Source: Omphiscola glabra (taxonomy: Eukaryota; Mollusca; Gastropoda; Lymnaeidae). From it: a stretch of 64,000 nucleotides of DNA. A model generated the notes under the pieces. The model did not search any database. It saw nothing but the letters and a program-made list of their open reading frames with translations, and was not told where the DNA came from. Made by a program: the position numbers and the translations under genes. The stretch spans positions 5,169,012-5,233,011 of the forward strand of contig OZ024809.1 in NCBI GenBank assembly GCA_964017045.1, given 5' to 3'. Positions 32,851-44,485 of this stretch are shown here, in pieces (position 1 is the stretch's first letter; each line of letters starts with the position of its first letter).

Positions 32851-34082
32851 AACGATGACATTTTTTGTCTAGCCTTTAGATCAGCAATTCGTTTCAATTC
32901 CCATTTTGTATTTCTCTGCCATGGCGCCCATATGCAATGCTTTTTCCTATTCTGGAAGATCTTTCATGGCGCCCTAAGCACATGGCGCCCTGGGTTGCCG
33001 GTACCTTGAGCCGGCAGTGCTGATGGAACACATGATGAAGTGTTGAATCTTGGCCGACTATTGACTTCTTCCCAACCTTTAACTTTAAGCCTTCATCCGC
33101 CATACAAAATTGTGATTGGCTCGTTTTAAAAGTAGCTGCAATAATAAGCGAATAATAAGCATCCATATACCCGTTTCCCAAATGTCGGGTCTCGACCCGG
33201 CACCGGGCCGCAAAAGCAATATTACAGGGTCGCCGAAAGTTGAAAAAAAATCTTTTGAAAATCTAGGTTAGAATATCGTGACGTACTGTGTTCTTTGCGG
33301 CCTTGTTAGAGTAAATGATTTATTATAATATAGGAACCTGTGTGGACATTAATATCTGTTTTGTATTATCAATATTCCAGTATAGACGATACAAATGTTG
33401 ATAGGTCACGATGGAGAAGTATAATAATAACCGAATCACGAAAACAAAAGTTTCGGACACGCTGGCGTATACAGTAACCCAGCAACGTTTCCAATAAGAC
33501 CTGATACGAGCAAAAATAGCGTTCATGGTCGGATCCACGACCAGAAGGCGGCGCCTGATGGAGAAAAAACAAAATCTGCGTACACATTTATGAATCATTT
33601 CTTAAGTGCGCCTGCAGTAATTGTGCTGTGGCATTTTTCGAGTTCTCTCCTACACTGTGAAGCAAATAGGCAAACATCGATATTCACATGTCTACGTCTG
33701 CCAACTGTTTCACGGCGTTCTCAGTGCGGATTCCCAAACGCGTGTGGGTCAATTAAAATCGTTCAGTATCAGTTTTGCGTCCGTTTGTGTCGCTAGGCCT
33801 GGAGTGGGTGAAGCTTATTGCCGACCCCCTTTTACCGAAAATAGTTCTGCAGTTGGCCCAAAATGCCGTACCTCAGAATACCGAAAACACATCTGCCACC
33901 TGGTGCAGACGTCTCACTCCCCACTCCCCTCCTACGCTATTCATTCTCTGCCCAGTGGATGATATCCAGTGTATAGCTACGCGCTGCTGTCGTAGTCGTA
34001 AGATACGACGTGGTCAATGTTCCACTCTTTACTGGGACTGCATTGGTCTAAGCATTAACTCGTCACGATATTCTTTTAAAGG
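32851..34082. other. Non-coding stretch
   Basis: CATGGCGCC occurs several times at 32920-32995. Frames of about 113 codons at 33621-34119 overlap in different frames and look like chance. Confidence 0.4.
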
Positions 34083-34084
34083 CA

Positions 34085-34450
34085 TCCTTGATGGAATACA
34101 TCAAATGTATGTTCCTTGAAGGAATACAACAAATGTATGTTCCTTGATGGAATACATCAAATGTATGTTCCTTGGTGGAATACATCAAATGTATGTTCCT
34201 TGATGGAATACATCAAATGTAAGTTCCTTAATGGAATACATCAAATGTATGTTCCATGAAGGAATACATCAAATGTATGTTCCTTGAAGGAATACATCAA
34301 ATGTATGTTCCTTGAAGGAATACATCAAATGTATGTTCCTTGAAGGAATACATCAAATGTATTTTCCTTGATGGAATACATCAAATGTATGTTCCTTGAT
34401 GGAAGACATCAAATGTATGTTCCTAGGTGGAATATATCAAATGTATGTTA
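34085..34450 (+). repeat. 28-bp minisatellite, 13 units
   Basis: Unit TCCTTGATGGAATACATCAA plus ATGTATGT, highly regular with A/T variation in GA(A/T)GG. Confidence 0.96.
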
Positions 34451-34689
34451 TGTTTGTTGATTGTCATGTCTCGCAGTGATGTTACAGAATTTGTATTAAA
34501 CTTTATATTTTGAAAAATTTTATTGGAATAAAATAAGAATTTGTAACAAATGAAATATCTGGAATTGATTTTATAATAAATTTAAATTTTGATTATAGTT
34601 TTAATCGTAAAAAATATGTTTTGTTAGTTTTTTTTATTCATAAAAAAAAGGTATTATTTGCCAAGTCATTTGCTATGATGTCATGTCCG
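34451..34689. other. Non-coding AT-rich stretch
   Basis: Nothing recognised. Confidence 0.3.
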
Positions 34690-35091
34690 CAGGGCCGGAT
34701 TAAGCCATTTTAGTGCCCAAGGCACAAACCCACATGGGTGCCCCCTTATTCCCATGGCCCCTGATCTTTCACTGACCGTGGCCGCTGGTATGTTCAATAT
34801 TATGCAAAGAAAACAGTTGTTAACAAATATGTTTGTAGTTTGTATTACTATCACTTATATAAAACCCACAATAAAGTATTTCTGTATTAAAATTAACAGT
34901 TAATAAATTGTACCAAGCTTGAATGTGAATTTTTATTATAATGTATTTTTTCATTTTCACAGCACTTGTTCAATTTTCAGTTGTTTCTGGACTTAAATTT
35001 GTTCAAAATATTTCTTGAAGACTTGTGGTGCCCCCAAACGCTTGGTGCCCAAGACGCGTGCCTTGTTTGCCTAATGGTTAATCCGGCCCTG
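34690..35091. mobile_element. hAT-like non-autonomous element, 402 bp
   Basis: Ends CAGGGCCGGATTAAG and TTAATCCGGCCCTG form terminal inverted repeats. Target duplication CATGTCCG (34682-34689) and CATATCCG (35092-35099), one mismatch. Subterminal GTGCCC(A/C)A blocks occur on both sides. No transposase left. Confidence 0.9.
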
Positions 35092-35140
35092 CATATCCGT
35101 TATAAATAGTATAGGATACTAGCTCCTAGTTACGCCAGTT

Positions 35141-36085
35141 TTTTAAAAAATGCACAGCGATCTTGTCCAATGATTTACCAGGAAAATATAGATTAAAGCA
35201 TTCCGGACTCCTAGATTATTTCCAGTCCCAAGAGTAACTTGTGGGGGGAAAATGGGGGAGGGGGGAGTCGGTAGATATGTCTAAGACTATGTCTTAATTT
35301 ATTTTAACGATCATTGAATCTCATTAGGGTTAAATACTCTGAAAGAGATGGGGGTCACAGAGTGTGCCTCAACACTTCTAATCCACCCCATTTGTTTAGA
35401 ATCAATACTGTCTAGTCTCAGTCAAAATCTTTTGACACTCTTATTCAGGGATTCCCTTCAGAATTTGGCATTTAAACCCTTTGGTTTTTTTTCATTTTCC
35501 CTTGGCTACGCAACCTTAAACATTCCAATTTAACCTCCGGTTAGTGAAAATAAATATACTTTTACAATAATATGTTTTCCTTGAGATTAAGACTGGACTT
35601 TTAAAGGGGTCTACTTCCCACAGCCTGAGAACTGTTTCACTAAATGATGTTTCGTTGCCGCGACCGTCCCGAAAACTTGGGGTATAATCAGGTTGTCGGG
35701 TCATTTTGAGCTGACAAACAATTTGTCCGCGTTTAGAAATGCCGGAAGTTGAATTATTTACCTCCCCGCCACACGTGACGCCATCGAATGACGCCAAATC
35801 AAAATGGCGGAACTTCTCGCTCTGTGGCCGCAAAAAAGCTTTGTTAGTTTTCTGTCTGTAATAAAATTATATCAACGCTTGTCTGTTATTTCAATGTCTG
35901 GTTGCACCTCGAAGGCTAAAAATAGAAACTGAAATATTGCCAAATACAACAATAACAGTAATGATTTTTCACTTAACAATACAACTGCTAACATTCTTAT
36001 GATTACTACCTGATCAGAATTGTTGTTTTTGATCAATCTGCATTTACCGTAATTAAAGGAGTAAAAAAATATTTATTTATTTATG
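35141..36085. other. Non-coding stretch, possible promoter-like patch
   Basis: A GC-richer patch at 35640-35835 includes CACGTGACG and AAAATGGCGG. A 105-codon minus-strand frame covers it but shows no domain; a short plus-strand frame starts at the ATGGCGG. A first exon is possible but unsupported. Confidence 0.35.
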
Positions 36086-36795
36086 CCTTCCGTCCGGCTC
36101 CAAAAGACACGTGTGTGTTCCACTGGAGATCCCGTCCGGCTCCAAAAGTCACGTGTGTGTTCCACTGGAGATCCCGTCCGGCTCCAAAAGACACGTGTGT
36201 GTTCCACTGGAGATCTCGTCCGGCTCCAAAAGACACGTGTGTGTTCCACTGGAGATCCCGTCCGGCTCCAAAAGACACGTGTGTGTTCCACTGGAGATCA
36301 CGTCCGGCTCCAAAAGACACGTGTGTGTTCCACTGGAGATCCCGTCCGGCTCCAAAAGACACGTGTGTGTTCCACTGGAGATCGCGTCCGGCTCCAAAAG
36401 ACACGTGTGTGTTCCACTGGAGATCCCTCCAGAAAAACTACAAAACGTTTGGATTTTGTGCCTTTAGCAAGACGGACCTTCCCTCTCAATGCTGCTCGTG
36501 AACCCAGGAGAAAAAATTCTGTACAGCTTGGCACACACGTCGTCTTCGCGGGATTTGTTGGAGTCTCATGTGGTTCAATGTCAGACGGCCAACGGACAGG
36601 GGTCTGTTTTCCCACGGACTTGTCCATTGATGAAGCAGTCTCAATGTACATTGGCAGCTTAAGTTGTCGGTGAAGTGTTCCTTCTCTTAGGCGGGGCAAC
36701 AAATCGGGGTCGAATGGCCCCATATATCCGAAACGCCTGTCTATGTGTTGATTTTTTCTTTTGTTTGAACTAAAGCCCTCCACTGTGAACGTCAT
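36073..36795 (-). pseudogene. Long minus-strand frame with 14-residue repeats
   Basis: Reading from 36795, about 125 non-repetitive residues are followed by 14-residue repeats containing SPVEHTRVFWSRT encoded by the 42-bp array. One TGA at about 36298-36300, created by a single-base variant in one unit, splits it into two frames; otherwise it runs to 36073. No domain recognised, no neighbours to support it, and the plus strand is open as well, so this is more likely stop-poor DNA than a gene. Confidence 0.2.
36088..36427 (+). repeat. 42-bp minisatellite, 8 units, each with CACGTG
   Basis: Unit starts CCGTCCGGCTCCAAAAGACA, continues CGTGTGTGTTCCACTGGAG. All eight units contain the E-box-like CACGTG. 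Frames are open through it on both strands as 14-residue peptide repeats. Confidence 0.96.
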
Positions 36796-36799
36796 GCCC

Positions 36800-37332
36800 T
36801 AGTGGCGGCACACTATCAAAGTGACAGGCAACAAACACTATCTATTTGTATCTATATTAACTGCTAAGAATTATTTTTTTTGAGAGTCGCTATAAGATCC
36901 AGAGCGTTAAACTATCATTACAGATCCGTCTAATTTAAAAGTAGTGCATCTATTCCTTTAAATGCCTTATGCGGCGCCAGGGCCGATGGATACTTACGGT
37001 ACCAGCGCCCTTACACAGTGGTTCTCAAGGGTAACCTACCCCTGCTGTAAAACAGTGTTTCTCTCAATGTTTACCTACCACCACCCTAACTCTGGGGCTC
37101 TCAAGGGTTACCTTCCACCGCCCTGAAACAGTGGTTCTCAAATACCTACAACCACCCTAACACAGTGGTTCTCAGATTTGTTCTTTTGACTGAGTTTTAA
37201 TTCCTGTGGAACTATAAAGCGGTATTTAACCTGTCCACCTGAGATGGTCTTGTTTACGGGCTGACCTTGATTATTTTGAAATCAAGAATGAAAACAAAAC
37301 CATTGCACCATTTTTCAGTGCACGCTGACACA
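36800..37332. other. Non-coding, degenerate ~40-bp repeat
   Basis: 37015-37178 holds about four diverged units starting CAGTGGTTCTCAA followed by a CCTACC/ACCACCCTAA block, possibly built from a MITE end. The rest has no feature. Confidence 0.5.
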
Positions 37333-37385
37333 CAATGTCACACAATGTCACACAGTGTCACACAATGTCACACAATGTCACACAG
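37333..37385 (+). repeat. 10-bp tandem repeat, about 6 units
   Basis: Unit GTCACACAAT. Confidence 0.9.
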
Positions 37386-37970
37386 AGAAGCATGATTCAC
37401 ATACGCAGGAACACAATTTTGACTTGAGTTTACACCGTATAATCATTACTTTCTTTTTAAAAAGTATCGCCTTCAGCCCCATTCCTCCTCTCTGTTGGTT
37501 GGTCTACGTTAGACTTCTGTCGTTCGAACATCTCAAGCATCACATCTTCCTCAATATATGTTAAAGCCCTTCATAACCTTTGGGTGCCTTTCAGTAATAC
37601 ATCATTACGATTGCATTTTGTACAAAAAAAATCTGAACTATCGTATTTTGCTGGATACTTATGTTGTGGTGTCTAAATTAGAAGTCATCATATTTAAACG
37701 CCTACATCAAAAAAAAACGTTGTACTTTTTCTAAAATATCGCCCCCTTTTCTCCTGGACATTCATCATAATTCCCATTGAAGGGCTTCAAATCCCCTTGG
37801 TTTCAAAACCCCCACTCCATTTCATTACGACCCTACAGTAAACCTCTTTAAGATGACACTCCACCTCAAACGCTCCACTTTTAACATGGCACCTCTGACA
37901 AGAGCTCTACTCTTCGGCTCCGCAAACCTTTTCAGGCTGACATCCTTGTTTTAAAACGTTCAGAGGAGGC
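37386..37970. other. Non-coding stretch
   Basis: Nothing recognised. Confidence 0.3.
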
Positions 37971-37973
37971 GGA

Positions 37974-38218
37974 GAGATGCATTAGTCGCTCAGAGACATG
38001 GAAGATGTGTTTCGGAGATGCATTAGTCACTCAGAGACATTGAAGATGTGTTTCGGAGATGTATTAGTCGCTCAGAGACATGGAAGATGTGTTTCGGAGG
38101 TGCATTAGTCGCTCAGAGACATGGAAGATGTGTTTCGGAGATGCATTAGTCGCTCAGAGACATGGAAGATGTGTTTCGGAGATGCATTAGTCGCTCAGAG
38201 ACATGGAAGATGTGTTCA
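37974..38218 (+). repeat. 41-bp minisatellite, 6 units
   Basis: Unit contains GATGCATTAGTCGCTCAGAG and ACATGGAAGATGTGTTTCGG. Confidence 0.95.
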
Positions 38219-38432
38219 GGGGGATGAAACTGACTTGGACGAAACAGGAAATTTTGTTTCAATGTCATATTTTATGTTGGAGACCTCCCAATACCTTTGA
38301 TGTGGAATGTTGGCGTGTGAGAAGTTTCTTCTTGTCACGGTCAGGTTGATCTTGATATTTGTAGAGTGTAAATTAAAGATACGTTTTTCCAACTCTGGGG
38401 GGTGGGGAAGGTCAAACATCAACATTTTATCG

Positions 38433-38602
38433 CATGGGTTCTTAACCTTTTGCAGCGCTGCACCCTTATTTATTTCAAAAAATATTTCCGCCCAGACTCA
38501 CGATACAAAAATGGAAATACGTGTAATTTTCTGGGGTTTTCCGCACCCATTCTCTCGCGCACCCCGGGTGTTTCGGACACCCGTGGTTAAGAACCCTTGC
38601 CT
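38433..38602. mobile_element. MITE with GGGTTCTTAACC ends
   Basis: Left end GGGTTCTTAACC and right end GGTTAAGAACCC are inverted repeats. An inverted relative is at 56377-56573. No clear target duplication. Confidence 0.65.
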
Positions 38603-39243
38603 AAGCATATGACACAGCGCACGGTTATTTTTGCAGACATGAAATCACTGGTCAAATTTTAAGTGATATCGTGTCTTTATGCGCAAACCCAAAATGGAAA
38701 ATCTTAGGACAAAATAAAATCATATAATTTTCTTTCAAATCTGGTTGAACTGAATTATTAACCGAAGTTAATCTCTTAATCCGTGTGAGTGCTAAATCGA
38801 CCGAGTGTTACTCCTCTGGTATCGGATATGTTAAAAGTAATGAGCCATTTACTGTCTAACATTAGACGCCCTGTGGTGACGTAAGCTTCACGTCTAAAAG
38901 AGGAAGCGAGCGTGTAACAAAACAGAAAGCGCTACACTAAAATGGTGGCCGTGGCTACAGGAGTGAATCGTCTCGGCGGCTGCATCTTCATGTAATGTAC
39001 TTTCGGTTCACGGAGTTGAAAGGCGTGATCAGCTGAACCGAATTGAGTCTTTTCAGCGTAGAATGGGATTCGTCGTTCAGCTCTGATCGCCTGCTACTAG
39101 CTGATAAATCATGTAGATATTTTATTTAACTTTTGGATTCGATAGATACAAATTTTAAAAAGTCCTTCAGATAATATCTGGTGATGATTTGACAGTACAA
39201 AAACATAACTCTTGAAAAAAAAAAGGTGAATTGAATATCATTA
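38603..39243. other. Non-coding stretch
   Basis: Short AAAATGGTGGCC patch at about 38939 with no following frame. Nothing else recognised. Confidence 0.3.
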
Positions 39244-39251
39244 CTTTAAAG

Positions 39252-39424
39252 CAGGCCTGCACAACTCAAAATGTAATTCGGACCGTAATCATTTATGAAA
39301 AACGGGTGTGGGCCAAAAGAAAATAGGACGGGTGGAAAGCTATTAAGAAAATAATAAAGAATATTTCGTTACTGGGTGCTGGCGGGCTGCATGTGGCCCG
39401 CGGGCCTTATGTTGTGCAGGCCTG
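39252..39424. mobile_element. hAT-like MITE, 173 bp
   Basis: Ends CAGGCCTGCACAAC and GTTGTGCAGGCCTG are perfect inverted repeats, flanked by a perfect 8-bp duplication CTTTAAAG (39244-39251, 39425-39432). Inner GTGGCCCGCGGGCC block like the 9725 element. Confidence 0.94.
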
Positions 39425-39432
39425 CTTTAAAG

Positions 39433-39865
39433 CAATGTTTAAGATATAATATTGATATCTTTTTAAGTAAATCTATTTTTGGTTGCTACATATTGTATGA
39501 ACGTCTTTTCTCTACGTACAACAAGAAATTACGTACTAAGAATTTTTTTTTTAAACTTCCTGCATTAATTGAGATGAAATGCAACGAATTGTTTTCCACA
39601 CACGTCTGCACTTAGTTTAAACACAAGCTGTGTAACCGGAAGTTATGTCGATATATTTTTAAACTTTGGATTGCAACGTTCGCAGTCAAAACTAACAGAA
39701 GTGGTTATAGGAGAAGTAACACAATTTCGACAACATGATTTAAAGACTCAAACGTGGGCCAAATTTTAGCTGCGTAGCGTACGGCGAACTAAAGACAGCA
39801 GCTTTTCAATAGAAATTATGTAATAGAAATATTGTAATAACACAACAAAAAATATCTTTACGCAA
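39433..39865. other. Non-coding stretch
   Basis: AT-rich; nothing recognised. Confidence 0.3.
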
Positions 39866-39867
39866 TG

Positions 39868-40175
39868 GGGTTTGTTATTTAATGACTGTAATCTATTAAT
39901 AGGACATCCTGGTATTCCGTTTGGCCAATCTCTCAGCAGCTGTTCGGTACTTCCACGTTGATGTAAGCCAGCGAAGTGGGTCTTAGCCTAGATGAAAACG
40001 TATCTACAATTTTATCTTACGAAAGATTTCACAAAACAAATTGTTACTACCACATATTTGCGGAAATACATTGTTAGAGGCTATGTTTTATTAAAACTTT
40101 GTCTAAAAATAGTAACATTACGTAATGCGATGTGCCGTTTTCCGGTTTTTTAAAATGACAAACCTTATTACTTGA
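39868..40175 (+). repeat. Dispersed repeat family Y, copy 1
   Basis: Aligns with 59128-59475: shared AATCTATTAATAG(G/A)ACATCC, TGGCCAATCTC, TTACGAAAGATTTCACAA, GGAAATACATTGTTAG and GACGTTTTCCGG/GCCGTTTTCCGG. No coding seen; class unknown. Confidence 0.8.
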
Positions 40176-40612
40176 AATTATATGAAACGCAGGATTACAG
40201 ATTCACTTAAAATCTCAGAGATAGAGAGAAATATCAAGTAATAAGTCTCAGAATATCAGAAACAGTTTTACCCAGCTCAACACTTTCTTTAAACATCCAC
40301 GTTATAAGTATCTAACTACATGATATTTGAAAGTTGCTAAATCTTCTGTTTAATATTTCATGTATTAAGGCACAATTGAATTAATGTCGAAGGGCACTTG
40401 TTCACGACCAAACAATCTTTGGTGCACCGGGACATATACCCACTACCTCAAGAGTTGGGGTGGGGCTGGAGGGTTGAACAGAAAATGAAAACAAAAAAAA
40501 ACCTTTAAACAGTTATTGATATAATTGTGGGATCTAGTGTAATTTGTGTGTTTTTCAAACAACTATTCCTTCGGCACAGGACATCATTTTTTTAGAGTCT
40601 GGTACCATTGAC
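40176..40612. other. Non-coding stretch
   Basis: Nothing recognised. Confidence 0.3.
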
Positions 40613-40614
40613 AA

Positions 40615-40765
40615 CCAAATGTGTTACAAATGTATCGCAAATGTGTCACAGACGTGTTACAAATGTGTTAAAAACGTGTTACAAATGTGTGACAAACGTT
40701 TTACAAATGTATTGCTAGTGTGTTACAAATGTGTTACAAATGTGTTGCAGTTATGTCTCCAGTGC
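40615..40765 (+). repeat. 11-bp minisatellite, about 14 units
   Basis: Unit GTGTTACAAAT, diverged. Because 11 is not a multiple of three the open frame shows an 11-residue peptide period (33 bp). Confidence 0.88.
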
Positions 40766-40984
40766 TTTGCAGATGGGATAAAAACGTATGAATCTGTTAT
40801 GTTCAATAAGAATAAAAGATGTGAAAAATGACAGGTCCACCTTTAAAAACTACAAACTGAACTCGGAATCCTTGTTTGGTTGGGAAAATTATGCCATCTA
40901 TAATAATCTCTTTTGCTTCTGGTCAAGTCTACAACCCTTTATCATCTGCTTTTGATTGAGTAAAATATGCTACACAATAGTATC

Positions 40985-41465
40985 TTTATGTAACTGGGGA
41001 AAGCCTGTTATTTATTGGCAAACCGGTTATTCATTGGGAAAAGACAGTTATGCATTTAGTAAAGCCAGTTATCCATTAAGAAAAGTTAGCCATTCGATGT
41101 ATATGCCTTTTATTCCTTGGGCAAAGCCAGGTATTCATTGAGAAAAGTTAGTTAATTGATGGTCAAAGCCTGTTATTCACTGGTAAAAGCCAGTTAGTTA
41201 TTGGACAAAGCCTGTTATTCATTTGGCAAAGCTAGTTATTCATTGTTCAAAGCCAGGTTTTCGTTGGGCAAAGCCAGTTATTTCATGGTCAAAGCCTGTT
41301 ATTCATTGGGCAATGCCAGTTATTCGTGGGATATGTCTGTTATTCATTGGGCAATGCCAGTTATTCATTGGGCAAAGCCTGTTTTTCATTGGGCAATGCC
41401 AGTTATTCATTGGGAAAAGCCAGTTATTCATTGGGAAAATATTTCCGTTATTCCTTGGAAAAAGT
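40985..41465 (+). repeat. ~21-bp minisatellite, about 22 units
   Basis: Unit AGTTATTCATTGGGCAAAGC plus C; 5' units are more diverged and variable in length, 3' units (41290-41440) more regular. Confidence 0.92.
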
Positions 41466-41800
41466 CTGCCACCGTGTGATGCTTTTGATCGGGTAAAGTC
41501 TTCCACATGCTGGGTTGGGTTAAAATTTTGACGAGACAAAAAAAAGCTAATCTGTCCCTGTGACGATACAATTATGACGATATTATTTAGCTGTAAGGAG
41601 AGTGGATCTGTTGCCGTCATGAGAGGAAAATAAAGACATCCTACTAATTGTACGAACATACTAGATTTCTAGTACTCTCGATAGATAAACAAATACGTTA
41701 GTTGTCTAATGATTAAATTTTTGTAGTCTAAACATGTATTCTTGTTGATAATATTAACCATTTTCTGAAAATGTATATGTACAATGTCATCAAAACATAT
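41466..41800. other. Non-coding stretch
   Basis: Nothing recognised. Confidence 0.3.
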
Positions 41801-41801
41801 T

Positions 41802-42225
41802 TCTGGTTCTGGTTCTGTACGTTGCTGCATCCATATATTGGCATATGTGCCACGGTTGGGAAAGCGATGCTGCCAATCTAACGGCTCCTAGCAGATGCCA
41901 GGGCAGCCTCGAAGCTTTCGATCGTTGTCGAGTTCACGGCGGTATTGTCCAGGTTGTTCCAAGCGATTATGGTGCGTGGAAAGAATGACTGTTTATGTTG
42001 CACTGTGTTACTCCGAGGCACAGTGAAGCCTTTGATATTGTTCCGGGTGTAATTTCTCATGGGGTTGTCAGAGGTTAAGTCAGTGTTAAGTGACTGTTTG
42101 GCTCTAATTAATCGACCTGGCTTCTGTGGGGTGAGATAATTGTTTGCTGTGATGGCCGGCATTAGCCCCATGGTCACTTTAAAAATAAGAATGTTATATT
42201 TCCATTTTTTTGGGATCAACATAAT
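41802..42225 (-). mobile_element. CR1/Jockey-like LINE 3' fragment
   Basis: Minus-strand frame 41878-42222 (114 codons) with NYTRNNIKGFTVPRSNT and QSFFPRTIIAWNNL, the FFPRT-x-x-x-WN-x-L signature of the C terminus of CR1/Jockey/L2-like reverse-transcriptase proteins. The stop is followed by a short 3' UTR and a tail of AACCAG-type repeats at about 41802-41818. The reverse transcriptase itself is missing, so the copy is 5' truncated. The frame is intact over the remaining part, suggesting a fairly young insertion. Confidence 0.82.
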
Positions 42226-42692
42226 AATCGTACCTTATTTTAAATGTTTCCCGTGGCAACCACGAAAATAAGCGAGATTAGGCTGACATTTCCGACTTCA
42301 GAAAATAAGTAAGGTACATTTTTTGGGTTAACTATTTAAGTACACCGTTTGCCATTTTATATGAATTAAAATTATTCTTTCCAATGTTTTACAAAAAGTA
42401 TCTTCAAGATATACATCCAAATAAAATTCTGCCATAAATATAAAATTTCGCAATTTGATTATTACTCTTATTATTTTTATTCTAATTTACTACTCTGTCA
42501 TCAGGTTTTTAACAGTGATAGAAGCGAATGAATCACAGAGTTTAATTTTGTTTAGTCCACAATTGCGTGCGCTCTGCGGCTTATTGACACCATTTCCCTT
42601 GCAACGTCACGGGGAAATGGGCCCAAAAATGTAATACATAAAACTCACTAGACAATACTCCGTATTTATTTCTGTAACTTTGTCCCCGTTGC
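42226..42692. other. Non-coding stretch
   Basis: AT-rich; nothing recognised. Confidence 0.3.
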
Positions 42693-42995
42693 TTGTCTGA
42701 CTCTTCATTCCAAGTTCTACTGCAATACTTAAAAGACAATTTTACAGACTCTGGTAACTCATTTTCCTTTAAAATCCCTTATAATAACGTCGCTTTCATT
42801 CGTGCGTTTCTTTCTGGTTGGGTGTGTGGCAAATTCTTTGGACGGCTAATTGACCCACTTCCTTACAAAGCTGAAACCTTGGCACATGGACTCGTTGCCT
42901 TTGACAAGCGCATTCTTTCAAAATATTCAGTCCCACATCCTAAAATTAAATTAATTTTTCGTTTTTTTGTCAAGGGGAAGATGAAGGAAATATGA
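42693..42995 (+). pseudogene. Unidentified 100-codon open frame
   Basis: Begins with ATG or an alternative start near 42693; contains the stretch NVAFIRAFLSGWVCGKFFG. The last 15 or so codons overlap repeat family X, so the stop is repeat derived. Family not recognised; chance or a mobile-element remnant are both possible. Confidence 0.2.
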
Positions 42996-43215
42996 TGACA
43001 CGGATTTCACGAAATAAAATTCCCGATAGCTGCGCTAAATGAGATTCGTAAATATACCGCAAGTGAGTTTGGTGCGTAGCATTTCATTTTTCCTTCTCAA
43101 ATACTTGGTGTAATAAACCTTCGATGTACAAGCGCATGGGTCATTAGACTATCCAAATAAAATAAAATAACAAAAGATGCATATAAAGGATTTATACGAA
43201 AAACTGTTTAATGGA
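42955..43215 (+). repeat. Dispersed repeat family X, copy
   Basis: Starts GTCAAGGGGAAGATGAAGG, then ACGAAATAAAATTCCCGATA and GCGCTAAATGAGATTCG, ending AGGATTTATACGAAA. Aligns with 58390-58680 and, inverted, with 13690-13990. Confidence 0.8.
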
Positions 43216-44368
43216 CTACGCCGAGTCGATTGTTTTGTCACGTGTAAGAACGAGTAAGACTTCCGGGAGGCTGTCTGCAACACACTTATCACTAATCGCT
43301 CACAAATTTTTCTTCAAACAACTTTCTTCCTTTAATCATAACTGAATTATAATTATTGTCACATTTATGAATGTCATTTTAAAAAAACACGTGTATTCAA
43401 GAATATTTTGAAAAGTAAAATTTTTAATTAACACTGGGGGAAGGGCTGATGGAGACAGACATGTTGCTTTGGCTTTAGAATTAATGATAATGGCAATGGC
43501 TGATCAGCTGTTATCTGTTGTTATGTGTTGTTATGCGTAGCAGTCAGCCTACTAATGGCTTGCACGTATCACGTGACAAAACAAGGAAGTGACTCATTGT
43601 AGTCCATTGCCCGTAGAAAACTGTATGGAAATATTCAATGTTACCATAACGTTTTAACTGAAAATTGACACATATGACGCCACAATGCAGCTTATTAATT
43701 TTAATCCTTGACCGGGAAGTTCCGTAACTTGTTTCTTTGGTGCGCAGTTTAGACAAGTATTCATCGATAGGGCCTCGCCCACATACCCTCCCACCCAAAC
43801 GACCCGCGCGAGGCGAACCTGTTAGAATATTGACCAGCGGATGATATCCAGAATCGCCCCCCGGCCGGTGGATGCCGCTTGACCCTGATTCTGTTTAGAG
43901 GACCCCGGCTTTACGAAATGGCACGGACGGGCACTTCCATTAAGCAAACATTCCCGAAATGGCGAGGGGGGAAATTTGAAACTCCGATTGCTGGCAGGAT
44001 CCGGGATGCTGGTATCGATACCACATTCTTTCAGATGACCACGATCTTTTATTTAAAATTGCCGGTTATTGATAATATATGTAATGTAATACAGCCATTC
44101 TCCAAAACAATGGCACAAGTTTGCAAGCTGGAGAAATTTTTAGAAAATATTTCAGATTCTAATTACTCAAATACCATGTCCATCAGATACGAAATACCTC
44201 AAAATGCGCAATACCTATAATATTGATTGATTGGATATGGATATAGCGCAGGTATCCATGTTACTTTAGCATGCTCACTGCGCAATGGTTTTCATTTTCA
44301 TAAATCTATTTTAACAAAAATGTTTTTAAATGTTTCTTACATGATACCAAATACGCCAAATGACATAA
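43216..44368. other. Non-coding stretch
   Basis: GC-rich patch at 43760-43890. A 113-codon frame at 43879-44220 has no recognisable domain. Confidence 0.35.
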
Positions 44369-44369
44369 G

Positions 44370-44485
44370 ATCTCAAATACCTACTACCTCAAATAACTAA
44401 ATACCTAAAGTACCTAATACCTAATTTATATCTAATACCTAAAATAATAAATACCTAAAATACCTTATACCTTACTGTTCTAATA
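44370..44485 (+). repeat. ~11-bp AATACCTAA repeat
   Basis: Loose tandem copies of AATACCTAAA. Confidence 0.75.

Noticed and set aside
35814..35930. Possible first exon starting at ATGGCGG
   Set aside because: The ATG context is good but the frame is short, and no homologue or clear donor could be recognised.
43879..44220. 113-codon frame beginning in a GC-rich patch
   Set aside because: No recognisable motif, no splice context, and it drifts into AT-rich low-information sequence.
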